This document shows positions 47,639 through 58,871 of a DNA stretch of 64,000 nt, piece by piece. Location of the stretch: contig CP136065.1 of NCBI GenBank assembly GCA_032622095.1, positions 244,775,474-244,839,473 on the forward strand. The letters are read 5' to 3'. The notes under the pieces were generated by a model. That model was not told the origin of the DNA, made no database searches, and saw nothing but the letters and a program-made list of their open reading frames with translations. Made by a program: the position numbers and the translations under genes. Origin of the DNA: Siphonodentalium dalli. Its lineage: Eukaryota > Mollusca > Scaphopoda > Gadilida > Siphonodentaliidae. Position 1 is the first letter of the stretch, and each line of letters starts with the position of its first letter.

Positions 47639-47716
47639 GAGACACGGGGATTTGTCGCCCCCTTGAGACCTGGAATTACGTTCCAGGTCGAGAGCGGCGA
47701 CAAATCCTCGCGTCTC
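47639..47716. repeat. Foldback hairpin (78 bp)
   Basis: GAGAC...GGATTTGTCGCC...GACCTGGAA pairs with TTCCAGGTC...GGCGACAAATCC...GTCTC around TTACG. It resembles the hairpin at 417-545 in layout and outer phrases (GTTG.CCGC / TTTTGCCCGC). Confidence 0.7.
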
Positions 47717-48120
47717 ACGACAAGAGTGACAACTGTTTAGAATGGACTTTGCGAGTACAAATTTGGTTGACACAGCGAGTATGACTGTCTACTTCACAAT
47801 CTACCTGTGTCCAGCTTGAACTTGTAGCGGAACCAGGTTTGTTGTACGGTTAAGAATTAAGAGCGCTTACGTATTAAAACAATTTGGAACATATATTGAG
47901 ATCAAAATTTAACATTTACCCTATGGAGATGTTAGTGATTTGCTCAAATGCTTACCGTGATGTTACTTAACCCTCTACCCAACAAACCGGCCAAAACCGG
48001 CCAAATAAAGCTTCAACAGCCTAAAATATCTTCGGTCTGTCTCAATAGAACCATACAAATATGGATATCATTGGAACCGGCTCCTTGACCACATTGTGAT
48101 AGTTACAGTTATGCCCTGTG

Positions 48121-48187
48121 CCAATGCATTCTCTTATATATGCGAGTCGACCATAGGTCGCCTCGCATATATAAGAGAATGCATTGG
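48121..48187. repeat. 67-nt hairpin module (5 of 10)
   Basis: Same palindrome as 36,305-36,371, at the same place in the element. Confidence 0.9.
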
Positions 48188-48267
48188 CCTAAAAAAATCT
48201 TTTTTTAACACTTTTTACCATTTTTTCTTACATTCTTTAACAATTTTATAATTTTTAATGTGTTAAG

Positions 48268-48334
48268 CCAATGCATTCTCTTATATATGCGAGGCGACCT
48301 ATGGTCGACTCGCATATATAAGAGAATGCATTGG
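48268..48334. repeat. 67-nt hairpin module (6 of 10)
   Basis: Same palindrome as 36,453-36,519, at the same place in the element. Confidence 0.9.
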
Positions 48335-49974
48335 CACAGGGCCCTTCTGTTGGGTAAAGGGTTAATGGCTATCATATATGCGACTTTAATAAGATAATGG
48401 CTGTTATATGTAAGCTACTGTAATTATATGTGAATTTACGATATCAACACGCGATATAGTTAGGCCGCAAGGTACAGTAATTGACAAAACTCAGTAATAT
48501 AGCCCGGGAGCTGATAATGTACCCCTGCACCCCCTCGGGAATTAACTTCACCCCACACATTTTCTTTATTATGACAAGATGGTGTCCATCATGGCCGCCG
48601 TTTTTTCAGACTAAGCAAAAGGTAAATAAGATGCACATTATAGCGGTAAAATCTTCACAAATGACAACAAATGTATATATTTTTGTGAAGATAAGGCATA
48701 ATGCCATTTTCATATAAATTGGAACACCGTTCCCAAGATGGCCGCAAAAATGGCCACGGGAAGTGGAAAATATGTCGTGTTTCGTTAATATCTTCTATAT
48801 CAGTTTCTGCTGTTTGGAACTGGTTGAGAACTGTGATTTATATTGTATTTTATTTTCTAACCTTATTATTAGAGTAATGAAATATTCAATTATCGGGGTT
48901 CTAGAACATTCCGATCCCTCAAAAAATTTATTTTAAAGAATTTCACCCATAAAATCACAATTGGTATCATAGTCATATTTCAATAAGAAATGAGCAGAAC
49001 TATGTAGTGTATGTGAGACGTAACCATTATCCATAAATATTCCAACTCATTGGAACCAAAACTGTTACATTGGCTCAAAATGGCTACAAAAATGCTCGTC
49101 AAAATAAGGGAAATTGTAGATATTGCCACACGTGCCTTGCAATCGCTTACAAGTTGTGGTTGATGTATACAATTCGCTATTCTGCCTTCCGTGCATAGAC
49201 TACTAACAAGTCTGATGTACCTTGGTCAATTGTTACTATTGTCACCACTGACATTACCAGAAATATTCGATTTTTTTCACACAACAGATATAAATATCGA
49301 CAAAGATTCACTTCTCAGGTTTGGACCATTTTTTAAAGTAAATGTAACTATCTTTGGTATGAACGCTGTTCATTTTTGTTATCTATCTTAAATTTGTCCC
49401 ACTAGGGTGTTTATAGACCAAATTACTCAAGATGGCTTCCAAAATGGCAACCACATTTGGCAAAATGTTGATTTTTAATATATATCCCTAACATTTTCTG
49501 CTGTTCATAAAAGGTCTCAAAGTTTGACTAACTTGGTTATTAAACATAAAAGTTAATAAAATGCCAACTGCATATTCTATGCTGGTTGTCTCAGTACCTT
49601 GTGAAGTTATGATGCATGTACAATTCATTTTAAAGTATGCAGTGTGGAATTGTGCCAAAATCTTCTTTTGGGATTCTGACCATGTTTTTGAAAGGGAATG
49701 GGCATAACTTTGAAACGGAACTGAAATGAACCATAATATGATTGTGGCTAATCTGTCCCATTACAATTAACTATTGTCCGTAACATCGTTTAACGTTTCC
49801 ACAATTGTACATAGATGCCATCAATACGGAGAACTCTCCAACATGACCTCTCCATAGATTAATATATATTTGAGTTATTGCGGAAAACGATAGCCACCCA
49901 ATGTACACATGTACAACCAACCAGGTGCCTGTCATATATACATAAGAACCAAATAATTGACAATATAGTCACTC

Positions 49975-50565
49975 AATTTATACACATACATCTGACCCAT
50001 AACCATAACCATACAGTCACACCTGGTTATATATGGACATACCACAGATGACCATATAGTCATGAGTCACAATGCAGGCACACCTGGTACACTCCCACAC
50101 AAGACACATGATATTATAGTCACTCCATTATACATAATCACCACGTTCATGATCATAATTCAATCCTTGTATATATATTCACCTCACAATTGGTCATACG
50201 GTCACTCCATTTATACATATTCGCCACACCCATGGCCAAATAGCCATTCAAAATATACATATACGCCCAACCCATGACCATAAAGTCAATCCAGGTATAC
50301 ATATGTACATCACCAATAGCCACATAGCGCTCACACATGACCATATATGATCACACGTGTGTATACCCGTACACCCCACACATGATCATACAGCCATGAG
50401 TCACCATGCTTGCACAACAGGTATATCCATACACATGACCATAGAGTTACTCCCAGTATACCTATTCATCACATTCATGCTCATACATTCATTCCTTCTA
50501 TAGCCATTCACCTCACAATTGGCCATACAGTCACTCCATGTATACACATTCGCCACAGCAGAGAA
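49975..50565 (+). repeat. ~50-bp degenerate minisatellite core of foldback element 2
   Basis: Phrases CATGACCATA.AGTCACTCC and TATACATATTC.CC recur about ten times with 45-60-bp spacing. Short frames across it are artefacts. Confidence 0.7.
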
Positions 50566-50809
50566 TAAGCGGATAATAATGTTCGGGATACATATAAAAT
50601 ATACACTTTTCAATTTGGTTGTCATTTTGGAAGTCATCTTGAGTAATTTGGTCTATAAAGTGTGACACATTTAAGATAGATCAACACAATAAAGACCTTT
50701 CATACCAAAGATAATTACATTTTACAACAACAAAATTGAGGGATCAGTAGGAACTAGGACTCCAAGAATTACATATTTCCTTGCTCCAATGATCAGTTAA
50801 CATAAACAA

Positions 50810-53800
50810 ATCTATATCTATATTTGCGAATGTCTGTCTGTCTGTCTGTGTTCTATAGAAATCCACAGGGGACCATCTAGATGATGCCAAGGGGTTTACT
50901 AGGAGTAGCTTTTTACGAGAAAGATAATGGTCGGGGTTAGAATTTTCTAAAGTTACGCCGTTGTTGTCAGGGGCAGAACAGGGGAGGGGCAGAACAAAAA
51001 TTTGTCGCCGATTGCCACCAAACTTATATATAATCATCCCCATAATATGAGGAATCTAATGGTGTGGTTTAAATATGGCAAAAGTCGCGCCGTTCGCGTC
51101 AGGGGTGCCTGGAAGGGGGGGGCAGATTTTTGTTCTGTCGCCGATTGCCACGAAACGTATCTATAATCATCCCTATGATATGAATAATCCAACGGTGTGG
51201 TTTAAATATGCCAAAAGTGCCGTCGTTCGAGTCAGGGATGCACGGAAGGGGAGAGGGCACCAACATTGATAAAACTAATTTTAGCGCCGATTTCCACCAA
51301 ACTGATATATATTCTTCTTCATGATACAAGAATCTAATGTGCGATTTATCAACGCCAAATTGTTGTCTTTTGGATGAGAGATTGGGAGGGGTGGGCACTA
51401 AATTTGATAATAATTGGTTTAGTCGCCGATTGCCACCACACTTATAAAAAATCATCCCCATGGTATGAGGAGTCTAATGGTGTGGCTTATATCTGTCAAA
51501 TGTGGTCTCATTCAAGTCACGGTTGCATTGAAAGGGACAGGGGCACCAAAATTGATGCACATTTTTTTTAGCGCCAATTTCCACCAAATTGATACACGTT
51601 CGTATCCATGATACGAGGAATCTAATCGTGTGATTTAAAGATGCCATAGTGGTGCTGTTTGTGTGAGAGATGGGGAGGGGAGGGATTGGCATCAAATTTG
51701 ATAAAAAAATTGTTTAGTCGCCGATTATTACCAAACTTATAAACAATCATCTCAATGATATCAGGAGTGTAATCGTGTGGTTTAAGGATGTCACAAGCCA
51801 TTCGCGTCAGTGGTGTATAGAGATGAGAGGGACACCAGATTGATACATATTCTTCTCCGTGATACGAGGAATTTTATCGTGTGGTTTAGATACCCCAAAT
51901 CGGTGCCATATGGGTGAAAGATATGGGGACCTTAAATTTGATGCGATTTTGTATATTCGCCAATTTTCACCAATTTCATATATATGCATCTCTAATCTCT
52001 AATGAGTTTTAGTGTGTGCAGCATGAGTCCGAAATAGGGACTGGAGGGTCACCAAAACTTATACAAAATATTTTTAGTACCAATTACCATCAAATTCAGA
52101 CACGTTCTTCTCAAATGATACAAGAAATCAAATCATGCTGTCTGTCTGTCTTTCTGTCTGTCTGTGTGCGTTCTATATATAACTTCACGCGGTACAATCG
52201 AGATGGCACCAAGGCGTTCTAAGAGGGGTAACTTTTTACAAGGAAGATAATGGTGCGGGTTAAAAAAAATTTAAATGACGCTGTTGGTGTCAGGGGAAGA
52301 AAAGGGGGAGATCGACAAAATTAAAAAAATATGGTGAAATGGTTTTGTCGCCGATTTCCACCAAACGAATACATAATCACCTTCGCAATATGGCGTTGTT
52401 CGAGTCAGCGTTGCATCAACAATTGATTTAATAAACTATTTTTAGCCCAGATTTCCACCAAATTGATATATTATTCTTCTTAAGTTAAGAAGATATAATT
52501 GTTCAAGTGACTTCAGTTGGTCACCATATGTCGGGATTGTGAAATGTGAACGCTCAAAACTACTTAAAATGATATGGAGATGGCCTGGGTGACTGTATAT
52601 ACTTATATGTGGATATCGGCGAATAGCAATCTTATCAATAATAGTGCATATCCGCTCGCCATCCGTGACGCAAACGACACCAAATGTGATATAATTCATG
52701 GTATATCATTAGAGAAAAACGTGTATGAGTTTGGTGGAAATTGGTGCCAAATATATTTGTATCAGCTTTTGCCTCTTTTTGGCATATTTAAACCACGCCC
52801 ATTAGACTCATGGATGCATGATATACTGGCGATGATTATATATATGTTTGGTGGTAATCAGCAACTAAACAAATTCTGACTTAACTGTCATATTTATATG
52901 GGTATGGCAATCAGGGCATTCACACAATGGGCTAGCAAAAAGAGATACATAGAAGAAGCATTAAACGTATATTTATCATTATATTGAAGAGATTCATATA
53001 TTCGTGCAAACTGAGAGACCTCGAACCGTCAGAGGATTGCATATATATAACAAAATTGAGTCTGTTCCATACAATACAGTTTCCACACAAAAATTACAAT
53101 TTGTGAAGAGATATGGAAGGCCTGTTCAAAAATAGTGGTCACAGTGTGCAATCAAATATAGTTTCTTCTGATATACAAGAAAATGCAGTTAGTAGCACAA
53201 GACTTTTCAGGATCCTCCCAATACTGCCATCTGACAAGGGTTTTAGAACAGACTCATCGACTGACATAAACGACTCAAAATCTCGCTCTGTGCCTGGCAC
53301 ATGTAGCTGATATATTTGCGCAGCAACATTTCGTTTAAACTGAGAATATTTAGCCAATATATAGCACCATGAACAGAGGAGCACCTGGAAATTTCTTTGA
53401 AACATCTGTATCTTCATTGAGATATGATAGCCAGGTGTCCTCGAGATCTTAGTCCAACCAACTAGATTGATTGATACATCTCAATATGTAATACCCAATT
53501 ATCATCCTTTATCAAACTAATGTGTTTATGATGTTCGTGTATCATAGTATAACGTCTAATGTATACGCCAGTTGTAAATGAATAAATAATTCATTATTGG
53601 TGGAACGGATTAATCGCGATAAACAGAATGACAATTGACAATGTGAGCCACTACTTATATTCCATGACTGTATAATCATATTTTGTGATGCTATTTGAAC
53701 ATACAATTTATGAGAAAACGTATAACACTTTAAGCAAGAGCATTCACTGTTCACAACAAATATCCACAGCATACAGAGGGTTTAATATCGCATTAACCTG

Positions 53801-53824
53801 GGCAACGCCGGTAACCCTGCTAGT
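50810..53824 (-). mobile_element. Long head/ACAG element B (~3.0 kb)
   Basis: Reverse-complement counterpart of element A. The head is at 53,824 (ACTAGCAGGGTTACCGGCG) and the GTCTGTCTGTCTGTCTG microsatellite is at 50,830. Core units match A throughout. A 395-bp block (52,485-52,879) keeps A's absolute orientation, so it is inverted inside B. About 115 bp present in A beside that block is missing at B's left breakpoint. It inserted into the right arm of foldback element 2. Confidence 0.75.
52485..52879 (+). repeat. 395-bp block inverted within element B
   Basis: It begins TTAAGAAGATATAATTGTTC and ends AACAAATTCTGA, the same length as 28,174-28,568. The left breakpoint reads CTTCTTAAG|TTAAGAAG, a short palindrome. 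Confidence 0.85.
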
Positions 53825-54132
53825 ACAAAATAAAGTCACAATTCTCAACCAGTTCAAATCATCAGAAACTGATCTAGATTGAAAATACGACATATTTTCC
53901 ACTTCCGGTGGCCATTTTAGCAGCCATCTTGGATGGGAAGATCCAATTATGACCTATAAAGGTGGCACTACATGTATGTCTTAGCTTAACAAAAATATAT
54001 ACATTGGTATACATTAGATGTTCCCGCTATAATTTGCATCAAATTCTGTGTCTAGTCAGAAAATACGGCGGCCATGATGGACGCCATCTTGTCTAGTGTC
54101 TACATGGCCACTATTTTTTTCGCGTTAAGTCA

Positions 54133-54232
54133 GGGTTAATGTACTCGTATACTGGACATTCGTAAACTAGATGGTCGAGGGCGTAGCCCGAGACCATTTA
54201 GTTTACGAATGTCCAGTAGCGAGTCCATTAAC
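54133..54232. repeat. Palindromic unit P1 (unoccupied insertion site)
   Basis: GTTAATGTACTCG...ACTGGACATTCGTAAACTA pairs with TAGTTTACGAATGTCCAGT and CGAGTCCATTAAC. The loop carries the intact site GACCATTTAGTTT (54,192-54,204), which is occupied in the sister copy at 54,591. It is followed by one copy of ACAAGGAGAAATTACATTGA. Confidence 0.75.
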
Positions 54233-54496
54233 CGAATTAAAACACAGTGTTGTAATGTACAAGGAGAAATTACATTGATACAGATGAAAAATTCTGATAA
54301 ATATCGATAAATGAGACGTTTACGAAAGTTTTTCGGGGGGAAATATTCCTTTGCAAACAGCGAATCGACGCCCCTTGACACGGGTCGTGTGAGTGATAAT
54401 TGTACGTGGATTTTGTCGCGGTAACTATTGTCCAGTCATAAACAGCTGTCCAGTACAGCTTTATTCGAAATTAAACTTCGATATACGCAAAAATAA

Positions 54497-54580
54497 AACA
54501 TTTGTTTTCCCTGTAAATACAACGTACTATATATTACATATAAATAGTGCGTTATATTTACAGAGAAAACAAATATTTTA
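54497..54580. repeat. Hairpin
   Basis: AAACATTTGTTTTCCCTGTAAATA pairs, with few mismatches, with TATTTACAGAGAAAACAAATATTTT around an AT-rich loop. It lies between the two P copies. Confidence 0.65.
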
Positions 54581-54681
54581 TATTAGTATACTGGACATTC
54601 GTTAACTAGATGGCCGAGGGCGCGACCATTTGTGACCCGCCATATCAAATCCAGTCGTAAATCGGGATTTTTTCCCCTGTG

Positions 54682-54748
54682 CCAATGCATTCTCTTATAT
54701 ATGCGAGTCGACCATAGGTCGACTCGCATATATAACAGAATGCATTGG
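54682..54748. repeat. 67-nt hairpin module (7 of 10)
   Basis: Here the apex GAGTCGACCATAGGTCGACTC is fully symmetrical, unlike the GTCGCC version elsewhere. Confidence 0.9.
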
Positions 54749-54968
54749 CTTAACAATTTTTTACAATTTTAATAATTTTTTCTTGTATTCTTTAACAATT
54801 TTATAATTTCACCCATACAGAGCCCCAGACAAACATGAGCAGACGACACTCTTCTATATGCTTCTATATATGTGTGGGGCTCCCTGCAGGGTAATGGATG
54901 TTTTTTATTTTATGTCCTAAAAATTGTAAGAAACATTTATTTTAAAACAATGATAAAAAATTGTTAGG

Positions 54969-55035
54969 CCAATGCATTCTCTTATATATGCGAGGCGACC
55001 TATGGTCGACTCGCATATATAAGAGAATGCATTGG
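54969..55035. repeat. 67-nt hairpin module (8 of 10)
   Basis: Same palindrome, in the opposite orientation to 54,682. Confidence 0.9.
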
Positions 55036-55145
55036 CACAGGGTAAAAACAATCCCGACTTACGACTGTATTTGATAAGGCGGGTCACATTTAGTTTACGA
55101 ATGTCCAGTAGCGAGTCCACTAACCGACGTAAAACTGTTCTATAA

Positions 55146-55770
55146 CACACAAGGATAAATTACATTGATATAACACACAAGGAGAAATTACATTTATATT
55201 TAACCCTAACCCTAACATACAAGGAGAAATTACATTGATATAACACACAAGGAGAAATTACATTTATATTTAACCCTAACCCTAACCCTAACCCTAATAC
55301 ACAAGGATAAATTACATTGATATAACGCATAAGGAGAAATTACATTTATATTTAACCCTAACCCTAACCCCAACACACAATGAGAAATTACATTTATAAT
55401 TAACCCTAACCCTAACACACAAGGAGAAATTACATTTATATTTAACCCTAACCCTAACACATAAGGAGAAATTACATTTATATTTAACCCTAACCCTAAC
55501 GCTAACACACAAGGAGAAATTACATTTATTTTTAACCTTAACCCTAACCCTAACACACAAGGAGAAATTACATTGATATTTAAGCCTAACCCTAACACAC
55601 AAGGAAAAATTACATTGATATTTAACCCTAACCCTAACCCTAACCCTAACCCTAACACACAAGGAGAAATTACATTTATATTTAACCCTAACCCTAACCC
55701 TAACACACAAGGAGAAATTACATTGATATTTAACCCTAACCCTAACACACAAGGACAAATTACATTTATA
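55146..55770 (+). repeat. Composite telomeric-hexamer array (CCCTAA with spacer, ~13 units)
   Basis: Units alternate 2-6 CCCTAA hexamers with the spacer CACAAGGAGAAATTACATT(T/G)ATATTT. TTAGGG is the ancestral metazoan telomere repeat, and here it runs as CCCTAA on the plus strand. The spacer also occurs alone, without hexamers, at 54,258-54,280. Minus-strand frames with repeated LGLGLNINVISPCV are artefacts of the repetition. Confidence 0.95.
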
Positions 55771-57366
55771 TTTATTTTCAGCAGATTATCGACTCACAAT
55801 GAGGCGATTCTAAGCATTATCGATCTGAAACAAGTTGGTGTAAACAGTATTTATTCCATATTATTCATTATATATTACAAAACAAGACAAATGTTAATAG
55901 TGATGATATGAAAGGATTCGACAACAAGCTTTAAGCTTTTGGGAGTCGTTTCCGATTGGCTTAGGACAAGGTCCAACCCGTGAGAGTGATTTTAAAATAT
56001 TTCAAATTGTTTCAAGTAAACGGGGGCTTCAGGTTTAAAATTGTTGACGTTTTATCGCGTGTACTAGTCTACTCACAGGATGGGCCGGTTCGATAGGTGT
56101 TTCAAGATCGGGTGGTTTCATATGGAATTATTTGGGTTATGTGGGAGTATGTTGGAAGGGTATGGCGGTTGTCAGATGAATATAAAAGAGTTTTATATGG
56201 AATTATTTTGTTTATGTGATAACAAGTTCGATTATAAGCAGATAATGTGCTAGTTTTTGGGAGAACAGGCTGAATATGTGGTATTCGTGAAAGCACCATA
56301 ATAAAGGATCATCCTTCCCAAGGGGAATAAGTATACACAGGCTCATAGAATTTTACTTAATGCACAGAGCTTCCGTTGGGACTGGTATAATTTGCTAGAA
56401 ATTTAACTTTCTCTATTTCAACTGTTTGCTTGACTCCCATAATCGCAATGATATTTTAAATATTATTATAAACCGGTTCACACCTCTCGGCCAATCAAAT
56501 TGCTCCAATTCATGAACAATATTTCTTGTATGAATCTGTATTTCAACGGGGCCAAAATACAGACTTGAGCTAAATAGCACACATAAATTGACATTAATTG
56601 GATAATAAGCTGAAAGGAGATCGGGGCGGTAGGTGTGAAATTCTAACAATGCGCCATGATAATGATCGCACCAGTCACTGGGGAAGTTAAAACACGGATC
56701 ATTCCATTATTAGCGGACATACCTATATCGGGGTGGTCTGCATGTGTGGGGCCCAACACTTTCGGTTGAATATGTTATGGTTTGTCGGGAGGGGCGGTTG
56801 ATTGGAATTAAACTGAACGAGATCCAAACCTGTTTCGAATGTATAATCCACAATAATCACTTAATGATATTTTGACTGGTACATTGCGATAATTTCAAAC
56901 TGTTCACATTTACATGCATGTGCGCGGAAAATACAGGCACTACACACATGTTTGCTTACGTCTTTTGTTATGAATGCCGGTGATATTTCATCACACAAAC
57001 TTTATGCAATGTGGAATAGTTTCACTTCCGAGTCTGAACACAACCAGCACATTGTCTTCTGAACGATAATTCCATTATGGCAACAAGGCGAAAAATAACA
57101 TAAACAGCTGAAACAGTTTATTGTCACAATGAATAATCTTTTTTATCAAGAAACACGTTATCAGTATAAAACGTTCTCAAATTCGGACATAAAATGGTTT
57201 ATCAATGCTAATATATAATGCAGACGCATGCAAGTGAGCCGATGGTCAACGGACATTTGACTGATTATTCAACAGGAGTAGCGAACACCACAATCCATTC
57301 AATTAACTTTTGATTAGGTAATCATCGAAAATTAATGTGGCTCAATTGTGTTTGCATTGGTGTGTG
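55771..57366. other. No supported gene
   Basis: Contains diverged internal repeats at about 56,105-56,290 (TTATATGGAATTATTT(T)G.TTATGTG...GTATG) and short frames only. Confidence 0.4.
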
Positions 57367-57500
57367 AACCGTTTTATAAATATGTCATAACCCCCTTGAC
57401 TATCTGTACAAGGACTACAGACCGCAGCCGCTTCGCGGCTTTTGTCTATATTCTTTGTACAGATAGCCAAGGGGGTTATAACCTATACATATAAACCGGT
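57367..57500. mobile_element. Foldback hairpin MITE (134 bp)
   Basis: AACCG.TTTATAAATATG..CATAACCCCCTTG(A)CTATCTGTACAA pairs with TTGTACAGATAGCCAAGGGG and GTTATAACCTATACATATAAACCGG. The loop contains GCAGCCGCTTCGCGGC, itself a small stem. Confidence 0.72.
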
Positions 57501-57504
57501 ATTA

Positions 57505-57776
57505 CTTATTATGAGGGGTAGGAATGGTAGCCTATGATTTATAATAATTCATAGATACCCCTATTCCTTATTATAAAGGATATGAAATACAAGCCATCTA
57601 TTCAATAATATATAGTGATACTTGTTTAGGGGGTAGCAGGAAGACAGCCAGATAGGGCTATGCTAACCCCAACAATATACAACAAGGATATAGGTGGTAG
57701 CCTATGATTTATAATATTAATATAGTCCGGTATTCCTTATTATAAGGGGTACGGGGGTAGTCTCTGATTTATAATA
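57505..57776 (+). repeat. Degenerate repeats (CCTTATTATAAGGGGTA)
   Basis: Three to four diverged units contain TATTCCTTATTATAA.GG, GGTAGCC(T)ATGATTTATAAT. It ends where the LINE tail begins. Confidence 0.6.
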
Positions 57777-58871
57777 AGAGAGAGAGATTCTTTATTGCCT
57801 CCTTGAAGGAGAGATATTTGTACAATTATATACATACATTTAGATATAAATACAACGGTGAAGTGTGAGCATAATTAATATAGTGATTACATAAAACGTG
57901 CATGCGTATTATCATGCTCACTTTGGTACGGGTGAGTTGCGTCTTATCTGTGGAACTATTATCGGAGTGAGAAAAGTTAAATGAATTACAATTATAGTAA
58001 TAAAAGTAAAGTAAGTGGGAAGAAAAAAAATTTGTATTTGCCACTTGGAGAACAAAAAAATATATATATATATAAAATAAAATGCGCATCCGAATGGTTG
58101 CGCACCCGATGCTCGACAACATTACTATATATCGTTATATGATATACATAATGTATAAATTTTCTCTCTTCTGCATTTAAGCTACGTCACATGCGTGTGG
58201 GCTGTAATTTTCTGAATTAATCTGACAACAATTATTTTGCCCTAATTAGGGAACACATTACAAATAATAAAGATGCAGACATATCAATAAGAGAGTCCCG
58301 ATATTGTCCAACGGCGTCCAAGAGTGATGGGTGATCACTTCCCAAGATTAGAGACGACAAGTCCTCCTTCTCTAGTCCGAACATGTATAAATACACTTGG
58401 ATACCGCAGTAGTCGATGACCCGTTCCCAGAAACTATTTCGCAGCGACAGGATCGGGAATGATGAGCACGTGAACTTAATGTGCTCAAGTTCGTTATCAT
58501 ATATACACAAGGCACTGACGACAGGTAAGATTATCTGGGTACGTTGTCCTGTTAAGAAGAATTGCAAGGTTCTTGTATTTTGATGATAATGTAGGTTGTG
58601 ATCGCAAACGCTTCCAAACGTACCAGCCGGAGAGTGGGTCTGAAACAACCTTCCAGAACACACTCAGGTCAGAATGGTTTGAGACTGACGTGCGCCACGA
58701 CGAGATATAAAACAGTTTTACTGTCTCCCTCACGATACGTTTCCATGTAGGTTGGTTTGGAAATACACCAAGGTCTAAAATATTATCCAGGAAAGAATCA
58801 AGGCGATAGGCTCTTAATATAGGTAGTATCTCCTTGACGAATATATGGCAATTGGTTGCACGATATAACAT
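57777..58871 (-). pseudogene. LINE 3' fragment: C-terminal reverse transcriptase region plus 3' UTR
   Basis: Two overlapping minus frames (58,871-58,497 and 58,663-58,232) encode the post-RT region of a CR1/jockey-type element. The first ends in CRQC and the second supplies ELEHIKFTC, so the CxxC and HxxxxC halves of the C-terminal zinc motif lie in different frames. A one-base change in a TATATAT run near 58,500 explains this. Downstream, after about 430 bp of 3' UTR, AATAAAGAATCTCTCTCTCT forms a short-microsatellite tail (57,777-57,797), as expected for this class. The RT core and 5' part are missing, so this is a dead 5'-truncated insertion. Confidence 0.82.

Larger units (their letters stand above)
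47971..48361 (+). mobile_element. piggyBac-like MITE, copy 3 (391 bp)
   Basis: TTAA at 47,967-47,970 and 48,362-48,365. Ends CCCTCTACCCAACA and TGTTGGGTAAAGGG (one mismatch). Nearly identical to copy 2 over its length, which implies recent activity. It contains hairpin modules at 48,121-48,187 and 48,268-48,334. Confidence 0.9.
48573..54093. mobile_element. Large foldback element 2: long inverted arms around a minisatellite core
   Basis: The left terminus GACAAGATGGTGTCCATCAT (48,573) is the inverse of ATGATGGACGCCATCTTGTC (54,093). Arm landmarks are mirrored: CACTTCC.GTGGCCATTTT (48,750/53,905), TTCTCAACCAGTTC (48,823/53,845) and CTCAAGATGGCTTCC plus TTGGTCTATAAA (49,420/50,650). The left arm consists of diverged ~350-bp units, each with AAGATGG or AAAATGG phrases. 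The centre is a minisatellite (49,975-50,565). The right arm is broken by the long head/ACAG element B, with about 350 bp of arm missing at that junction. No transposase frame. Confidence 0.65.
54632..55087. mobile_element. MITE with GTGACCCGCC ends carrying two hairpin modules (456 bp)
   Basis: Ends GTGACCCGCC(A/T)TATCAAAT and its inverse. ATTT duplication at 54,628-54,631 and 55,088-55,091. The unoccupied site in the sister unit at 54,192 confirms the boundaries. These ends and the target duplication differ from the piggyBac-like MITEs, yet the interior CCCTGTGCC...GGCACAGGG carries the same paired 67-nt hairpins (54,682-54,748 and 54,969-55,035). Superfamily unassigned. Confidence 0.78.

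Noticed and set aside
55230..55758. 172- and 148-codon minus frames (LGLGLNINVISPCV repeats)
   Set aside because: Translation of the CCCTAA/spacer composite array. Two frames are open simultaneously, as expected from repeats.
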